IMG/VR virus record: IMGVR_UViG_3300042553_001013
Coordinates: 1 to 23,316 of that record
Length of the DNA stretch: 23,316 bases
Reading direction: 5' to 3' (one strand)
From: a virus
This document shows, piece by piece, positions 22,343 through 23,316 of this stretch. The notes beneath the pieces were generated by a model. The model did not search any database and was not told where the DNA came from. It worked only from the letters and a program-made list of their open reading frames with translations. The position numbers and the translations under genes are program-made. Each line of letters begins with the position of its first letter. Positions within the stretch are counted from its first letter, which is position 1.

Positions 22343-22521
22343 CAGAACGGTGGCCCTATCAAACCACTGTCGATTTTTACCGTGACAATTCTGGACGTGT
22401 TGCCGCCCAAGGGCAACTTAACCATCACCCTGTTGCCAATGGCCGCAAAGACAGACGCTTGCTGCCAGGGCTCTTCCGTGGATGGACGATAGGCGATCGC
22501 GTAACCGGGCTTCAGGTTCAT
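22342..22521 (-). CDS. Small protein of unknown function (59 aa)
   Basis: A longer frame reaches 22614, but the ATG at 22521 has a perfect AGGAGG seven bases before it and overlaps the stop of the upstream gene as ATGA, so I use that start (59 residues). The protein begins MNLKPGYAIAYRPSTEEPWQ and continues with beta-rich sequence (ASVFAAIGNRVMVKLPLGG; RIVTVKIDSGLIG), which looks like a small barrel. I recognise no family. It is coupled to both neighbours, ending in a TGATG overlap with the DpdA-like gene, so it may act in the same pathway. Confidence 0.72.
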   Translation of the reverse strand: MNLKPGYAIAYRPSTEEPWQQASVFAAIGNRVMVKLPLGGNTSRIVTVKIDSGLIGPPF

Positions 22522-22967
22522 GCTGTCACCTCCTGACTGGCTTTTAAGATCAATCCTGGGATCATCCATCCGACTTCTGCGAAAGTTTCGCAGTAGCCGT
22601 AGAAGTGTTTCCACACGAAATAGGGGAAGTCCTCGTCGGTGTCTATGCTTGCCACGTCGATCCGGACGATGATGCCGGTGAGGTTCAGTCCTTCTCTGTC
22701 GAGCAAGATATTCAGGATCTCTTCAAAGTCCAAATCGTCTTTGTCTAGGGTTTCTAGTAACGCTTGGCCAGTGAGAGCTTCCCTGCTGTTGTCTATCGTT
22801 GTCCGGTAGTCAACTTGTCGAAAGAACTCAGCCCAATCCACCTCTTCGAGCAAGTGGGCCAGCGGCGGCCAGTTGCCTAGCCAATCCTCCATGTCGTTAT
22901 CCAGGCTGATTAGCGACAGCGGCAGGATTAGCCCCACTGCCATGTTGCCGGGTAGTTTGATGTTCAT
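22518..22967 (-). CDS. Unknown acidic protein in the clamp-DpdA operon (149 aa)
   Basis: This 149-residue protein starts MNIKLPGNMAVGLILPLSLI and is acidic overall, with aromatic residues (DMEDWLGNWPPLAHLLEEVD; VDWAEFFRQVDYRTTI; DFPYFVWKHFYGYCETF). I recognise no domain. The AGGAG within the last codons of the clamp gene precedes its ATG, so it is coupled to that gene. It ends in an ATGA overlap with the next ORF. Its operon partners suggest a role in replication or DNA modification; that is inference. Confidence 0.75.
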   Translation of the reverse strand: MNIKLPGNMAVGLILPLSLISLDNDMEDWLGNWPPLAHLLEEVDWAEFFRQVDYRTTIDNSREALTGQALLETLDKDDLDFEEILNILLDREGLNLTGIIVRIDVASIDTDEDFPYFVWKHFYGYCETFAEVGWMIPGLILKASQEVTA

Positions 22968-22969
22968 GG

Positions 22970-23316
22970 CTAACTCCTAATCTGAATGGGCATCATCAAA
23001 TAGGTCGCCGGGGACCCATCTGTAAAAACTACTGGCTTAGTCGGCTCGTTCATCTCCATGGTGAAGGTTGCACCCACGATCGCGTTGGTTAGCGCCTCCT
23101 TGATGTACTTACCATTCCCCGCCAGGGCGATCGCGTCGTTGCAGGATGCACCGGTAACCTGCTCCTGAGCCTTGGCTGCCCCTTGCGCCTCCGCACTCAA
23201 TACCAGCCCAGTGGTGTCAAACTCCAGTTTGACAATATCCTTGTTTTCACCGGCCACTACCAGGGTGCGATCGAGTGCGGCTAAGAATGGCTTGCGATCG
23301 CAGGTCGTCACCTTTG
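22970..23316 (-). CDS. dnaN: DNA sliding clamp (DnaN-like), C-terminal part
   Basis: The frame is open to the window edge, so the N-terminal part is missing; a GTG at 23311 is not taken as the start. The 114 or so visible residues match domain III of the beta sliding clamp: KPFLAALDRTLVVAGENKDI, VKLEFDTTGLVLSAEAQGAA, NDAIALAGNGKYIKEALTNA and the hallmark end TYLMMPIQIRS, compared with the E. coli clamp end VVMPMRL. The clamp tethers the replicative polymerase to DNA. A phage copy suggests phage-controlled replication, and the neighbouring DpdA-like gene raises the idea of modification linked to replication. Confidence 0.85.
   Translation of the reverse strand, partial: KVTTCDRKPFLAALDRTLVVAGENKDIVKLEFDTTGLVLSAEAQGAAKAQEQVTGASCNDAIALAGNGKYIKEALTNAIVGATFTMEMNEPTKPVVFTDGSPATYLMMPIQIRS

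Noticed and set aside
22522-22614. Longer N-terminus for the 59-aa protein
   Set aside because: The internal ATG at 22521 has a perfect AGGAGG and an ATGA overlap, and the longer part lies fully inside the 149-aa gene.
1-23316. CRISPR array, tRNA, integrase or attachment site
   Set aside because: I saw no regularly spaced repeats, no cloverleaf with a CCA-type end and no recombinase motifs. The 19-base direct repeat is too short and too close to call an att pair.

Overview
This window is most of the structural (late) region of a tailed phage or prophage with a contractile tail (myovirus type) and an HK97-type capsid. The likely host is a cyanobacterium. I counted by eye about 33 copies of the octamer GCGATCGC (HIP1), roughly one per 700 bases against well under one expected by chance; this octamer is typical of cyanobacterial genomes. 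No integrase, terminase, portal, tRNA or host gene is visible, so free phage and prophage cannot be told apart. Nearly all genes lie on the minus strand and read right to left. They are packed with 1-17 base overlaps or short gaps, and no gene-free stretch exceeds 300 bases.

Right end (23316 to 21602, minus): a tightly coupled operon holding the C-terminal part of a DnaN-type sliding clamp (cut by the window edge), two small unknown proteins, and a DpdA-like member of the tRNA-guanine transglycosylase superfamily. The last suggests 7-deazaguanine-type DNA modification. A single plus-strand gene (21362-21601) follows, with a near-consensus promoter and an 18/19-base direct repeat on both sides.

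Head region (21178 to about 14925, minus): an 845-aa prohead-protease fusion, an acidic scaffold-like protein, the major capsid protein, an unknown protein and a connector-like protein. A hairpin plus U-tract lies in the leader of this operon. Neck and tail region (14914 to 4208, minus): unknown neck or head-completion genes, a 22-aa membrane microprotein missed by length cut-offs, tail sheath, tail tube, tail-assembly chaperones joined by a convincing -1 frameshift site, and a 1305-aa tape measure protein that carries a lysozyme domain. A second terminator-like hairpin lies directly before the tape measure gene.

Left end (4108 to 1): a DNA methyltransferase, an M15 peptidase endolysin, an unknown 353-aa protein that shares an N-terminal module with the prohead-protease fusion, an 85-aa protein, then a second lone plus-strand gene (854-1207) with its own promoter and terminator, and finally the N-terminal 250 residues of a tail hub protein. 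The two plus-strand genes sit near the two ends of the late cluster and share AGTGTTRA motifs in their promoter regions, which suggests common control apart from the late operon.
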